Assembly (NCBI GenBank): GCA_946412245.1
Contig: CAMKGM010000021.1
Span: forward strand, 1-43,500
Reading direction: 5' to 3'
Source: an uncultured Bacteroidales bacterium
GTDB lineage: Bacteria > Bacteroidota > Bacteroidia > Bacteroidales > Muribaculaceae
Length of the DNA: 43,500 nucleotides
Positions 1-8,080 of this stretch are shown here, one piece after another. The position numbers and the translations under genes are program-made. How positions within the stretch are numbered: the stretch's first letter is position 1; each line of letters starts with the position of its first letter. The notes beneath the pieces were generated by a model that saw nothing but the letters and a program-made list of their open reading frames with translations, did no database searches and was not told the origin of the DNA.

Positions 1-347
1 TTGAATTAACATATTATTAACTTTTCCCGAGTCAACTTTTTTCAGGACGATACAGATTCATCCTTCCCCATCTTCCCGGAGAAACCAAACAATTCGCGTA
101 ATTCGCTACATTCGTAAAATTCGTATTGAAAAAAAGCGAACCGAAGCAACCACGAAGTGCTCGCGATCAAACGGGAGCCCGAAGGGCAAGCGAAGCGCAG
201 CAACCACGAAGTGGCGTGCGGTGCCGTTAGGCAGCACCACTCGACCCAATCTTAAGGGCGAAGCCCGTCCAAATATCAGATTAATCCGTAGTCTATTAAT
301 TTTAAGGGCGGAGCGTGGCCAAAGAAGTGAGCACTTCGTGGCTGAGG
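1..347. repeat. Intergenic region with degenerate repeats
   Basis: I see no convincing gene in this stretch. Positions 91-127 hold four imperfect copies of an AATTCG-type motif spaced about 9-10 bases apart. The 14-mer GCAACCACGAAGTG occurs directly at 146-159 and 200-213, and its core recurs inverted as CACTTCGTGG at 332-341, just beyond the stop of the next gene. A second pair of related segments begins TTAAGGGCG near 252 and 302. Many short stems are possible, for example GAAGT/ACTTC at 324-337. The mix of short direct and inverted repeats looks like decayed intergenic repeat elements rather than coding DNA. A short open frame here on the plus strand has no recognisable product. Confidence 0.6.
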
Positions 348-2270
348 TTAGAAGAGCGACATTTGTCGGTCGTCGGGTTTTGACTTGCGCGGCGCGGGTT
401 GTGGTTCCGGTTCCTCGGGTTCCTTCTGCTTGGGCGTGGGCGGAGTGGGGACAAGCCAGTCAATATCATCCAGTTCGTCAAGGTCATCGAGGGCTGATGC
501 GACTGGAGAGGTAGGCTCATTCTTGGGTGCCTCGACCGGCTCCGGTTCAGCAGACTCTATGGGCTCCGGTTCGGCAGACTCTATGGGCTCCGGTTCGGCC
601 GGCTCTATGGGTTCGGGCTTAGGTGTCTCGACCGGCTCCGGTTCGGCCGTTTGCTCAATTGGTTCAGGTTCAACCGATTCTATGGAATCAAGCACATCAA
701 ACTCTATAGGTTCAGGTTCTGTGGATTTAGGAACTGTCGCGGGCTCAGGCGTTGCAACGGGTTCTTCAGGTGCAGTGGGGGCCGATTCCAGTTCAATGAT
801 TTGAGATTTGACCGCGTAGAGTTCGTCTTGCGCCGATTGCAGTTGGCTTTGCGAGTCATGAAGTTCGCCTTGTGTGGTTTGCAGTTGTGTTTTTGACTCT
901 TGCAGTTGCTCTCGCGTAGTGTTGAGTTCGTTTCGGGCCGACTCAAGTTCATCTAACGAGGATTTGAGTTGTGCTTGCGTGAGTTGCTGTTTCTCTTTAG
1001 CGTCGGCCAGTTCGTCTTGAGCCAGAGTGAGCATGGCGTTGGTGTCGCGATACTTGACTGCAAGCGCCTCGTTCTTGCGGGTCATCTCATCTACAATATT
1101 CTGTGTGACGGTCGCGTCGGCCTTGAGTTGTTCAACTTGCGCTTGTGCTTCTTGAAGTTTGCTGAGCGTGTTGTTGTAGTTGGTTTTGAGGTCATTATAC
1201 CGGTTGGCGACCTCAATGTCGCGTCGGTTGTGACGCTCGGCGGTTTCAGCGGCGCTTCGAGTGAGTCGGTCAATGGTTTTCTCCAGTTCGGCGACCTGTT
1301 TCTTGTAGTCCTCAATTTGCATTGAAGCGGTGCCCGATGACGACTGTGTTTGTTCCAGTTGCTTCCGCAAGGCGTCAATCTCTTGCTGTTTCGTTATTTT
1401 GAACTGCTCGAATTGTTCTATTTTTGCTTGTACCTCGTCAATGAGGTCGGCTTCGCCTTGTGACTCGTCAAGTTTCGCCTGCTGGGCGTTGCACTGCTCT
1501 TGGAGTTGCTCAATTTGCTTCTGTGCTTGCTCCAGTGACTCGGTCAACTCCTTGACTTGTTTTGCCTTGGCCGATGCGTCGGATTGAAGGTCAGAGATGA
1601 GCGCCGATGTGATTTCCATCTTTTGCTTGTACTCCTTGGTGAGTTCTTCAAGTTTTCGCTTGCTGTCGTCGTAGCTGGCCACGGCTTCGTCCAAGTCACC
1701 AAAGTCGGTGTCGCCCGCTTTAACTCTCATGACTTTGATTTTGTTGAGCAGGCTTTTGTTCTCAAGCTCAAATTGTTCGCGTTCAGCTTCAAGGGTTGCG
1801 ACTTTATTTTGAGCGTCGTTGAACTTGGCGAGCACCGCGCGACGTTGTGCTTCAATGTTCTTGATTTTCTCATTGAGCTCAGCAATGGCGTTCTTGTCCG
1901 ATGTGGTTTGGGCCTGTGCCGCATTGTTGACTTGTGAGACGAATGCGTCGACCGAAGGTTTGAGTTCCTCGCCGATGGCCTTGCGCTCGGCCTCCAGATC
2001 AAGGTTGTCGAGCACAAATGGCGGCAGGTTACGGTTAACGATGGCTATGACCTGCGAGAGCAACTGCTGTGACAAGTCGTCGGCCTGACTCTGCGTGGCC
2101 GCGTTTTCAGTTTTCTTCTCAGCGGGTTGTGATTGCTTGTCGTCGGCAAATGGGTTCACGTAGGGTCGGCGTGCCGCTTGAGCGCCATTAATGCCGTCGA
2201 GTTCGTCGTTAGTCTCTAACCCGTCGTCGGAGAAACCGAAAGCTCTTTTTAATGAACGAAAGAAAGCCAT
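348..2270 (-). CDS. Long coiled-coil protein with Glu-Pro-rich tail and C-terminal QMSLF
   Basis: This is a 640-residue soluble protein with no signal peptide or membrane segment. The N-terminal part (about 1-110) has a short conserved-looking helical segment. Residues from about 115 to 490 are dense in Gln, Glu, Lys, Leu and Ala in heptad-like order, typical of a long coiled coil. The region from about 500 to 600 is low-complexity Glu-Pro sequence, including three tandem copies of an eight-residue unit. The last residues are RQMSLF, which resemble the beta-sliding-clamp binding pentapeptide. The ATG at 2270 lies 44 bases downstream of the stop of the PEP-synthase-like gene with no clear promoter between, so the two are probably cotranscribed. 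I do not recognise a named family; a filament-like or DNA-maintenance scaffold is possible but unproven. Confidence 0.8.
   Translation of the reverse strand: MAFFRSLKRAFGFSDDGLETNDELDGINGAQAARRPYVNPFADDKQSQPAEKKTENAATQSQADDLSQQLLSQVIAIVNRNLPPFVLDNLDLEAERKAIGEELKPSVDAFVSQVNNAAQAQTTSDKNAIAELNEKIKNIEAQRRAVLAKFNDAQNKVATLEAEREQFELENKSLLNKIKVMRVKAGDTDFGDLDEAVASYDDSKRKLEELTKEYKQKMEITSALISDLQSDASAKAKQVKELTESLEQAQKQIEQLQEQCNAQQAKLDESQGEADLIDEVQAKIEQFEQFKITKQQEIDALRKQLEQTQSSSGTASMQIEDYKKQVAELEKTIDRLTRSAAETAERHNRRDIEVANRYNDLKTNYNNTLSKLQEAQAQVEQLKADATVTQNIVDEMTRKNEALAVKYRDTNAMLTLAQDELADAKEKQQLTQAQLKSSLDELESARNELNTTREQLQESKTQLQTTQGELHDSQSQLQSAQDELYAVKSQIIELESAPTAPEEPVATPEPATVPKSTEPEPIEFDVLDSIESVEPEPIEQTAEPEPVETPKPEPIEPAEPEPIESAEPEPIESAEPEPVEAPKNEPTSPVASALDDLDELDDIDWLVPTPPTPKQKEPEEPEPQPAPRKSKPDDRQMSLF
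542..613. repeat. 24-bp tandem repeat, three units, inside coding sequence
   Basis: Three consecutive 24-bp units (542-565, 566-589, 590-613) differ by only a few bases. On the minus strand they encode repeated EPIESAEP-type octapeptides in the acidic, proline-rich tail of the coiled-coil protein. Because 24 is a multiple of three, changes in copy number keep the frame, so this is a candidate length-variable tract. Confidence 0.85.
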
Positions 2271-2313
2271 ATATATCTAAATCAATAAACAATTACTTAA
2301 CAATCATGAAGTT

Positions 2314-5300
2314 TTACTTCGCATCGGCCTCGGGTTTCAGGACAATGCCTCGTCCCTTAACTCCATTGATAGCGACCCGGAGCGGCCGGTCAAAGCGTAG
2401 AATCTTGACGAATTGCGATTCGTTTTGAGCAACGGCCTTGTCAATGAAATCCATGTCAATCGCTTCGCCCTCAACAGTGGGGTCAACGGTAAAATATCCG
2501 GCTCCAAAAGAGGTCAGGTTCTGGAAGAAGTGTGAACCCTGGCTCGGCTCTATGGCTCGACCCGGGAGCGCCACTTCAACAAGCAACCTTGCCGCCGAGA
2601 TATCGGCCCAACGCACCGGAATGCCAAGTGCCTCGTCCGAGGACCCCCATCTTCCGGGTCCGACAAGAATATAATTCTCGCCTTGGGCCGTAAAGTTACG
2701 ATTTATTTTTTCAATTTCAATGGCAATTTGGCGATTATTTGTCACTGAAAATTGCTCGCTCTTGACCAGAATTAAAGTGCGCAGATTGTCCATCATTCCG
2801 TGTCCAAGAGCTCTCGATGTGGTGATTAGTTGTTGCTTGGGGTCGCTTTTCATGATTTCCTCGTCGAGCATCTCGCTACGGTCAACCATGGGCCTGATTT
2901 GCAACCAGTAGAGCGAGCCTTTGTCGGTTTCGCCTGCATGAGACATTTGTGGTGATTTGCCAATGATTCCGGCAAACTCTATCTCCACAGGGCGTCCCAT
3001 ATACTTGGCACCAAGCGACAGCATATTCTGAGTAGCCTCAGCCAGCGGGAAAATCTTATGCTTGAGCACATTGGCAAAAGTAACCAGTTTGCGACCACTC
3101 CCCAGGTCGTTGTCAACGATGCGCTGATTCTGGAAGTCGTAGGTGGAAATGACGCCTGTCAGGTTGCCGTCTTTGGCGGCATCCTGAACAGAAAGGGGGG
3201 TAATGCAGTCGCCCTCGTCGACCGACACCTTTTCGTTGAAGTTGACGGTGTTGAGGGCGTAGATGCTCTTCTGTGTATCGCGCAAGGCGAGTTCCACGGT
3301 GCTCGTTTGCAAAACGTGATTAGGATGCATGGGCGAGAAACGCAGGGCGTGTCCGGCTCCGTCAACGATGTACTTGCCGAGACCTGCCGCTACCTCAACC
3401 ACACCATCGGTTGCCACCTCATCGCCCACGGGATAATAGTTGATGGAGCGTCCTACGCCGGCAAACGACGGGTAGTAGAACTCGCCGTGCTGCGTGCCCA
3501 CGAGTTCTTGGATGATAACAGCCATCTTCTCTTGGTCAATAACGTTGCTGGTGGCTACCATGTAAGCCTTGCTCTCAGCAAAAAAGACCGAGGCATACAC
3601 GGCCTTGACTGCATCGGTGAGCAGTTTCTTCATGCGCGTGCGGTCAGGCAGGTTGGGAATCATGTAGGTGGCATACACGCCGGCAAAGGGCTGGTAGTGG
3701 CTGTCCTCAAGCAGACTTGAGCTGCGAATGGCCAACGGACCCTCGATAACATCACAAATGGCCATCAGGTCGTCCATCAGTTCGTCGGGGAGTCGTGACT
3801 GGAGAAACAGTTCCAAAATTTGCTCGTCGGGGATGTTGGAGAGTGCTGCCGGATATAGCGCGTTGTTCTCCATGAACTGATCAAAGACATCAGTGCAGAG
3901 CACAACAGTTCTGGGTATGGTGATGTTGATGCCGTGAAAGTCGTCAAACTCGGGCGTGTTCTTGATGATAGAGTCAATGAATGCCAGACCACGGCCCTTG
4001 CCGCCAAGCGACCCCTGCCCAATGCGGGCAAAGTTGGAGTACTTGTCAAACTGGTCTTTTTTGAACTCGGCCACGACGCCGCGATTCTTCATCTTGCGGT
4101 ACTTGACGATGAGGTCAAAGACCAATTGTCGCACCGCGGGTGCCTCTTCAAGGTTGTTGAAGCGCTTCATCTTCATCGCTTGCGCCACCGGGAAAAGCGC
4201 ACGCGAGTAGAGCCAGCGTGAAATGTCGTTGCGCTCGGCGTGATAGTAGAGCGATTCAACGGGTATGTCAAAAATGTGGTTTTGCAGTTGCTTCAAATTG
4301 CGAATGCGCATGATTTCCTCACCCGTTTGGGGATTGCGGATGATGAAATCGCCAAACCCGAAGTTGTCCATGATGGCTTTGCCCAGGTCAACGGGCAACT
4401 TCTTGGAGTTCTTGTCGAGGAAAGTTCCGCCAAAGGGTTGCACCTTGTCGCGATTCTCAGACTCGCTCGACTCAATGATGATGGGCAGGTAAGGGTCGCG
4501 CTCACGCAGATGCTTGGCGAGCATGATGCCGGCCTGACGGTCCTTGACGCCGGCGCGCTTGAATGACACGTCGCTGATTACGCCCAGGATATTATCGCTA
4601 TAGCGGTTGTAAATCTCAAGTGCTTCCTCATAGTCGCGCGCGAGCATCACCTTCGGGCGTCCTCGTTTGCGCAGCATGCGCTCATGGGCATTCAGTGCCT
4701 CGGTCGAGAAGATGACCGACTGTTGCAGGATGAATCGGTAGAGTGCCGGCAGCACCGACGAATAGAAGCGGACCGAGTCCTCAACGAGCAGTATCATTTG
4801 AATGCCGACGTGCGTGATGTCGTTCTCGGCATTCATCTTGTCCTCGAGCAACTTGATAATGGCCACCAACAGGTCAACGTTGCCCAGCCAACTGAACACG
4901 TAGTCAACGCCCGAGAAATCCTCCTTGCGCAACCGGCGCGACACTTCGCGCGAAAACGGTGTGAGCACAACAATGGGAATGTGCGGATAGAATTGCTTGA
5001 CGAGCTTGGCATTGCTGAATGTGGCCGTGACATCGACACCGGGCATAGCGATGACCAAATCGTAGCTCTTGGAGCCCAGCTCGGCACGAGCGGCATCGAA
5101 GTCGCTCACCCTGGTCACGCGAGGTGGCGAGGACAGGTTCAGCGAAACATACTCGTCAAAAATCTGCTCCTCGACGCGGCCGTCTTCTTCCATGATAAAG
5201 GCATCGTAGGGCGAGGCAATCAGTAGCACGTTGTAGATGCGCTGCTGCATTAGGTTCTGAAACGCGGTGTCTTTGAGGAGCAATTCGCTCATTAAAGCGT

Positions 5301-5319
5301 TGTTCATAGGGCGGTGCAT
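2314..5319 (-). CDS. Double receiver domain / PEP-synthase-like (PPDK N-domain) fusion protein
   Basis: This 1001-residue cytoplasmic protein starts with two receiver-like domains. The first (about 28-160) has degenerate acidic positions. The second (about 174-315) has the acidic pair E180-D181, an aspartate at 250 in 'VISDVSF' and a lysine-containing end. A pyruvate,phosphate dikinase / PEP synthase nucleotide-binding domain follows from about 435, with 'GSLGGKGRGLAF' at 436-447 and a downstream 'GPLAIRSSSLLEDS' segment typical of that ATP-grasp fold. The C-terminus has a 'GPGRWGSSDEALGIP' and 'QGSHFFQN' region. I find no phosphohistidine swivelling domain (TSHAAI-type) and no PEP-binding barrel, so ordinary PEP synthase activity is unlikely. 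In-frame ATGs at 5307 and 5291 are alternative starts; the promoter just upstream leaves a very short leader for the first ATG. Confidence 0.85.
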   Translation of the reverse strand: MHRPMNNALMSELLLKDTAFQNLMQQRIYNVLLIASPYDAFIMEEDGRVEEQIFDEYVSLNLSSPPRVTRVSDFDAARAELGSKSYDLVIAMPGVDVTATFSNAKLVKQFYPHIPIVVLTPFSREVSRRLRKEDFSGVDYVFSWLGNVDLLVAIIKLLEDKMNAENDITHVGIQMILLVEDSVRFYSSVLPALYRFILQQSVIFSTEALNAHERMLRKRGRPKVMLARDYEEALEIYNRYSDNILGVISDVSFKRAGVKDRQAGIMLAKHLRERDPYLPIIIESSESENRDKVQPFGGTFLDKNSKKLPVDLGKAIMDNFGFGDFIIRNPQTGEEIMRIRNLKQLQNHIFDIPVESLYYHAERNDISRWLYSRALFPVAQAMKMKRFNNLEEAPAVRQLVFDLIVKYRKMKNRGVVAEFKKDQFDKYSNFARIGQGSLGGKGRGLAFIDSIIKNTPEFDDFHGINITIPRTVVLCTDVFDQFMENNALYPAALSNIPDEQILELFLQSRLPDELMDDLMAICDVIEGPLAIRSSSLLEDSHYQPFAGVYATYMIPNLPDRTRMKKLLTDAVKAVYASVFFAESKAYMVATSNVIDQEKMAVIIQELVGTQHGEFYYPSFAGVGRSINYYPVGDEVATDGVVEVAAGLGKYIVDGAGHALRFSPMHPNHVLQTSTVELALRDTQKSIYALNTVNFNEKVSVDEGDCITPLSVQDAAKDGNLTGVISTYDFQNQRIVDNDLGSGRKLVTFANVLKHKIFPLAEATQNMLSLGAKYMGRPVEIEFAGIIGKSPQMSHAGETDKGSLYWLQIRPMVDRSEMLDEEIMKSDPKQQLITTSRALGHGMMDNLRTLILVKSEQFSVTNNRQIAIEIEKINRNFTAQGENYILVGPGRWGSSDEALGIPVRWADISAARLLVEVALPGRAIEPSQGSHFFQNLTSFGAGYFTVDPTVEGEAIDMDFIDKAVAQNESQFVKILRFDRPLRVAINGVKGRGIVLKPEADAK

Positions 5320-5338
5320 TAGTTGATGAAATAATGAA

Positions 5339-5369
5339 CAAAAATACTGAAAAAAAGTGAAGTATCAAA
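5339..5369 (-). promoter_or_regulatory. Bacteroidetes-type promoter of the PEP-synthase-like gene
   Basis: On the minus strand the -33 box TTTG (plus-strand CAAA, 5366-5369) is followed after exactly 19 bases by the -7 box TATTTTTG (plus-strand 5339-5346), matching TTTG-N19-TAnnTTTG. Transcription should start near 5333, giving a leader of about 14 bases to the first ATG or 26 to the ATG at 5307. Confidence 0.65.
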
Positions 5370-5428
5370 ACCGTGCCTATAGAAAGGGCGAAAAAATGAC
5401 AGGAATGGCCCATAAGGGGACAATGCAA

Positions 5429-5464
5429 CACGACCCCGGACACAAATTTGTCCAGGGCCGTGTA
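5429..5464 (-). terminator. Hairpin downstream of topA, possible terminator
   Basis: An imperfect inverted repeat, ACACG...GGACA on one arm and TGTCC...CGTGT on the other, begins about 30 bases past the topA stop. The stem has two mismatches and a loop near CAAATT. No T-run follows it directly on the minus strand (the nearest is at 5388-5395), so it could be a termination or 3'-end-stabilising structure. Confidence 0.4.
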
Positions 5465-5492
5465 TGATATGAGTTTGCTGTGCCGTTGCGGT

Positions 5493-7907
5493 TTACTTAG
5501 CCGTTGCGGTCTTTTTGGCTGTGGATTTCTTGGTCGTCTTTTTCGCGGCGGTTTTGGTTGCAGTCTTGGCAGCAGTTTTGGCTGTCGCGGCACGGCGGCG
5601 TGTTGACTTCTTTGATGCGTTAGCCTCATCGGCAACTATCTCGCGGCACTGCTCAAGCGTGAGTTCTTGTGCCACATACTTGGCGGGAATCTTGTAGTTC
5701 TGCTTGTTATATGAAATGTAGGCACCATAACGTCCGTTAAGAACCTGCATGGCGGGTTCGTCGTCAAAACTCTTGATGAGTTTCTGCGCCTCGGCCTGAC
5801 GTTTGTCAAGGATGAGTTGCTGTGCCTGCTCCAGGGTGAGTTCCTGAGGAGAAATCGTGGCGGGAATGGACACGAACTTGTTGCCGTGCTTCACATAGGG
5901 ACCGAAGCGGCCAACGGCTACCACGACATCGACATCTTCAAAAGAGCCCAGTGTGCGTGGCAGTTCAAAGAGTTTCAAGGCTTCGTCGAGCGTGATGGAA
6001 CCGACGCTCTGATCCTTGAGCAGCGAGGCGAAGCGAGGCTTCTCCTTGTCGTCGGTGCTACCGAGCTGCACGAGCGGCCCATACTTGCCAATCTTCACCG
6101 ACACGGGTTTCCCGGTCTTGGGATCTTTGCCAAGCACTCGCTCACCCACTTTGTGCTCCAAGCGTAGCGAGGCCACGCGATCAATGTTGGGGTGGAAGTC
6201 CTTGTAGAAGTCGCCTATTTCAGCGTTCCATTGTTTTTTGCCGTCGGCGATGTCATCGAATTCCTCTTCGACCTTTGCCGTGAAGTTATAGTCCATGATT
6301 GATGGGAAATACTGCAGCAGGAAGTCGTTCACAACCATACCCACATCGGTGGGAATGAGTTTGCCCTTTTCTCCGCCCACTACCTCTGACTTAGTCTTGG
6401 TGGTGATGGCGTTCTTCTTGAGAGTGATGACTTCAAAGTCGCGTTTCTCGCCCTTGCTCTCACCTTTAGTCACATAGTCGCGTGCTTGAATGGTGGAGAT
6501 GGTGGGGGCGTAGGTTGAGGGTCGACCTATGCCGAGGTATTCCAGTCGTCGCACAAGCGATGCTTCGGTGTAGCGTTGAGGCTGCTGCGTGAATCGCTGT
6601 GTGGCTGTTATTGTGTCGGCGTTGAGCGGAGTGTTAACGGGCAGGGGCGGTAATGCGTGCGCGTTGAGTTGCTGGTCGACCTCGTCGTCGGTCGACTCAA
6701 TGTAGACGTTCAAGAAGCCGTCGAACTTGATGACCTCGGCGCTGGCGGTGAAATGCTCAGCCCTGTTGCTGATGTTGATGTCGATAGAGGTCTTCTCCAG
6801 CTCGGCATCGGCCATTTGTGAGGCAATGGTGCGCTTCCAGATGAGGGTATAGAGTTTCTTTTCCTGTGCGGTGCCGTTAATCTCATGATTGCTGATGAAG
6901 GTGGGGCGTATTGCCTCGTGCGCTTCTTGCGCACCCTTGCTAGTCGTGTGATAGTTCCTGACTTTGAGGTAGCGTTCGCCCTTCGTCTGCTTGATTTCGG
7001 CGCTGATGGTACCCAGTGCCAGCGACGAGAGATTGACCGAGTCGGTACGCATGTAAGTGATGTGTCCCGATTCATAGAGCGACTGAGCCACTCTCATGGT
7101 TTGCGACACTGAGAATCCCAGTTTGCGTGCGGCCTCTTGCTGCAGCGTCGACGTGGTGAATGGCGGTGCAGGTGACTTCTTGAGAGGCTTCACGTTGACA
7201 TCGGCCACATTGAAGGAGGCAGTTTTGCAATCTTCCAAGAAGGATTTAGCCTCTTGCCGGGTGCGAAGATTGGTGCTGAGCTCGGCGGGCATCGACGAAT
7301 CGGAGTCCTGTGGCGAAAATTGCGCCGTAATGCGGTAATAAGGCTCCGACTTGAAGTCCATGATTTCCTTCTCGCGGTCGGCGAGCAGGCGCACTGCCAC
7401 GCTCTGCACACGCCCCGCCGAGAGCGAGGGTTTAATCTTCTTCCACAGCACCGGTGAAAGTTCAAAACCCACAATGCGGTCAAGCACGCGTCGTGCCTGC
7501 TGAGCGTCAACCAGGTTCTTGTCAATCTCGCGAGGATTCTCAATGGCCTTGAGAATGGCCGGCTTGGTGATTTCGTGGAAAACGATGCGTCGGGTATTCT
7601 CAGGTTTGAGACCGAGCACTTCATAGAGGTGCCAAGCAATGGCTTCTCCCTCGCGGTCCTCATCGGAAGCGAGCCACACGGTGGTAGCCTTCGCGGCTGC
7701 CTTCTTGAGGTCGGTTACAACATTTTTCTTGTCATCGGGGATTTCGTAAATGGGTTCAAAACCATTGTTAACATCAATGCTAAAATCTTTGGTGTGCAGG
7801 TCACGGATGTGTCCGTAGCTCGACATGACCTTGAAATCTGAACCCAAAAACTTCTGTATCGTCTTAGCCTTAGCAGGTGACTCAACAATCACTAAATTGT
7901 TCGGCAT
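5493..7907 (-). CDS. topA: DNA topoisomerase I (type IA)
   Basis: The protein relaxes negatively supercoiled DNA by transient cleavage of one strand through a tyrosyl-phosphate bond. The N-terminal Toprim domain begins 'NNLVIVESPAKAKTIQKFLG', and the active-site tyrosine lies in 'ESGHITYMRTDS' at about residue 285. C-terminal repeats of the Toprim-C type ('FGPYVKHGNKFVSIP', 'YGAYISYNKQNYKIP') replace zinc ribbons. The last 35-40 residues are an almost pure Lys/Ala/Thr tail resembling histone H1. A TTG two codons upstream (7913) keeps the frame open, but the ATG at 7907 gives the expected N-terminus. Length, about 804 residues, fits the family. The gene stands alone with its own promoter. Confidence 0.97.
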   Translation of the reverse strand: MPNNLVIVESPAKAKTIQKFLGSDFKVMSSYGHIRDLHTKDFSIDVNNGFEPIYEIPDDKKNVVTDLKKAAAKATTVWLASDEDREGEAIAWHLYEVLGLKPENTRRIVFHEITKPAILKAIENPREIDKNLVDAQQARRVLDRIVGFELSPVLWKKIKPSLSAGRVQSVAVRLLADREKEIMDFKSEPYYRITAQFSPQDSDSSMPAELSTNLRTRQEAKSFLEDCKTASFNVADVNVKPLKKSPAPPFTTSTLQQEAARKLGFSVSQTMRVAQSLYESGHITYMRTDSVNLSSLALGTISAEIKQTKGERYLKVRNYHTTSKGAQEAHEAIRPTFISNHEINGTAQEKKLYTLIWKRTIASQMADAELEKTSIDINISNRAEHFTASAEVIKFDGFLNVYIESTDDEVDQQLNAHALPPLPVNTPLNADTITATQRFTQQPQRYTEASLVRRLEYLGIGRPSTYAPTISTIQARDYVTKGESKGEKRDFEVITLKKNAITTKTKSEVVGGEKGKLIPTDVGMVVNDFLLQYFPSIMDYNFTAKVEEEFDDIADGKKQWNAEIGDFYKDFHPNIDRVASLRLEHKVGERVLGKDPKTGKPVSVKIGKYGPLVQLGSTDDKEKPRFASLLKDQSVGSITLDEALKLFELPRTLGSFEDVDVVVAVGRFGPYVKHGNKFVSIPATISPQELTLEQAQQLILDKRQAEAQKLIKSFDDEPAMQVLNGRYGAYISYNKQNYKIPAKYVAQELTLEQCREIVADEANASKKSTRRRAATAKTAAKTATKTAAKKTTKKSTAKKTATAK

Positions 7908-7929
7908 AGTCAAAAAATATCTACATTAT

Positions 7930-7949
7930 GCCCTCCACGATTGGAGGGC
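7930..7949 (-). promoter_or_regulatory. Stem-loop in the topA leader
   Basis: A perfect 7-bp inverted repeat, GCCCTCC and GGAGGGC, separated by six bases, lies 23 bases upstream of the topA ATG and just inside the predicted transcript start. On the plus strand it is followed by GGTTTTT, which looks terminator-like, but no plus-strand gene precedes it. A 5' stabilising or regulatory hairpin in the topA mRNA is the simpler reading. Confidence 0.5.
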
Positions 7950-7967
7950 GGTTTTTAAAATCGGGTG

Positions 7968-8000
7968 CAAAATTAGACAAAAAAGTCTCAATGATACAAA
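7968..8000 (-). promoter_or_regulatory. Promoter of topA
   Basis: On the minus strand, TTTG (plus-strand CAAA, 7997-8000) and TAATTTTG (plus-strand 7968-7975) are separated by 21 bases. This matches the Bacteroidetes primary-sigma pattern with slightly long spacing. The start point would be near 7962. Confidence 0.5.
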
Positions 8001-8049
8001 TAATGTGTCATTTTTTAACTTTTTTGCTGTTTCAGCGCAGTTGTGTCGT

Positions 8050-8067
8050 GCAGGAATTGATACCTGC
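8050..8067 (-). terminator. Hairpin after the dipeptidase gene
   Basis: GCAGG (8050-8054) and CCTGC (8063-8067) form a 5-bp stem with an eight-base loop, 13 bases beyond the dipeptidase stop. There is no downstream T-run, so termination is only a possibility. Confidence 0.3.
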
Positions 8068-8080
8068 TGAGGTCTCCGGA

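Noticed and set aside
3058-3720. A 220-residue plus-strand open frame opposite the PEP-synthase-like gene
   Set aside because: It lies wholly antisense to a conserved coding region and its translation has no recognisable domain; it is a by-product of codon bias. Other long antisense frames, for example over glgB at 31620-32369, were rejected likewise.
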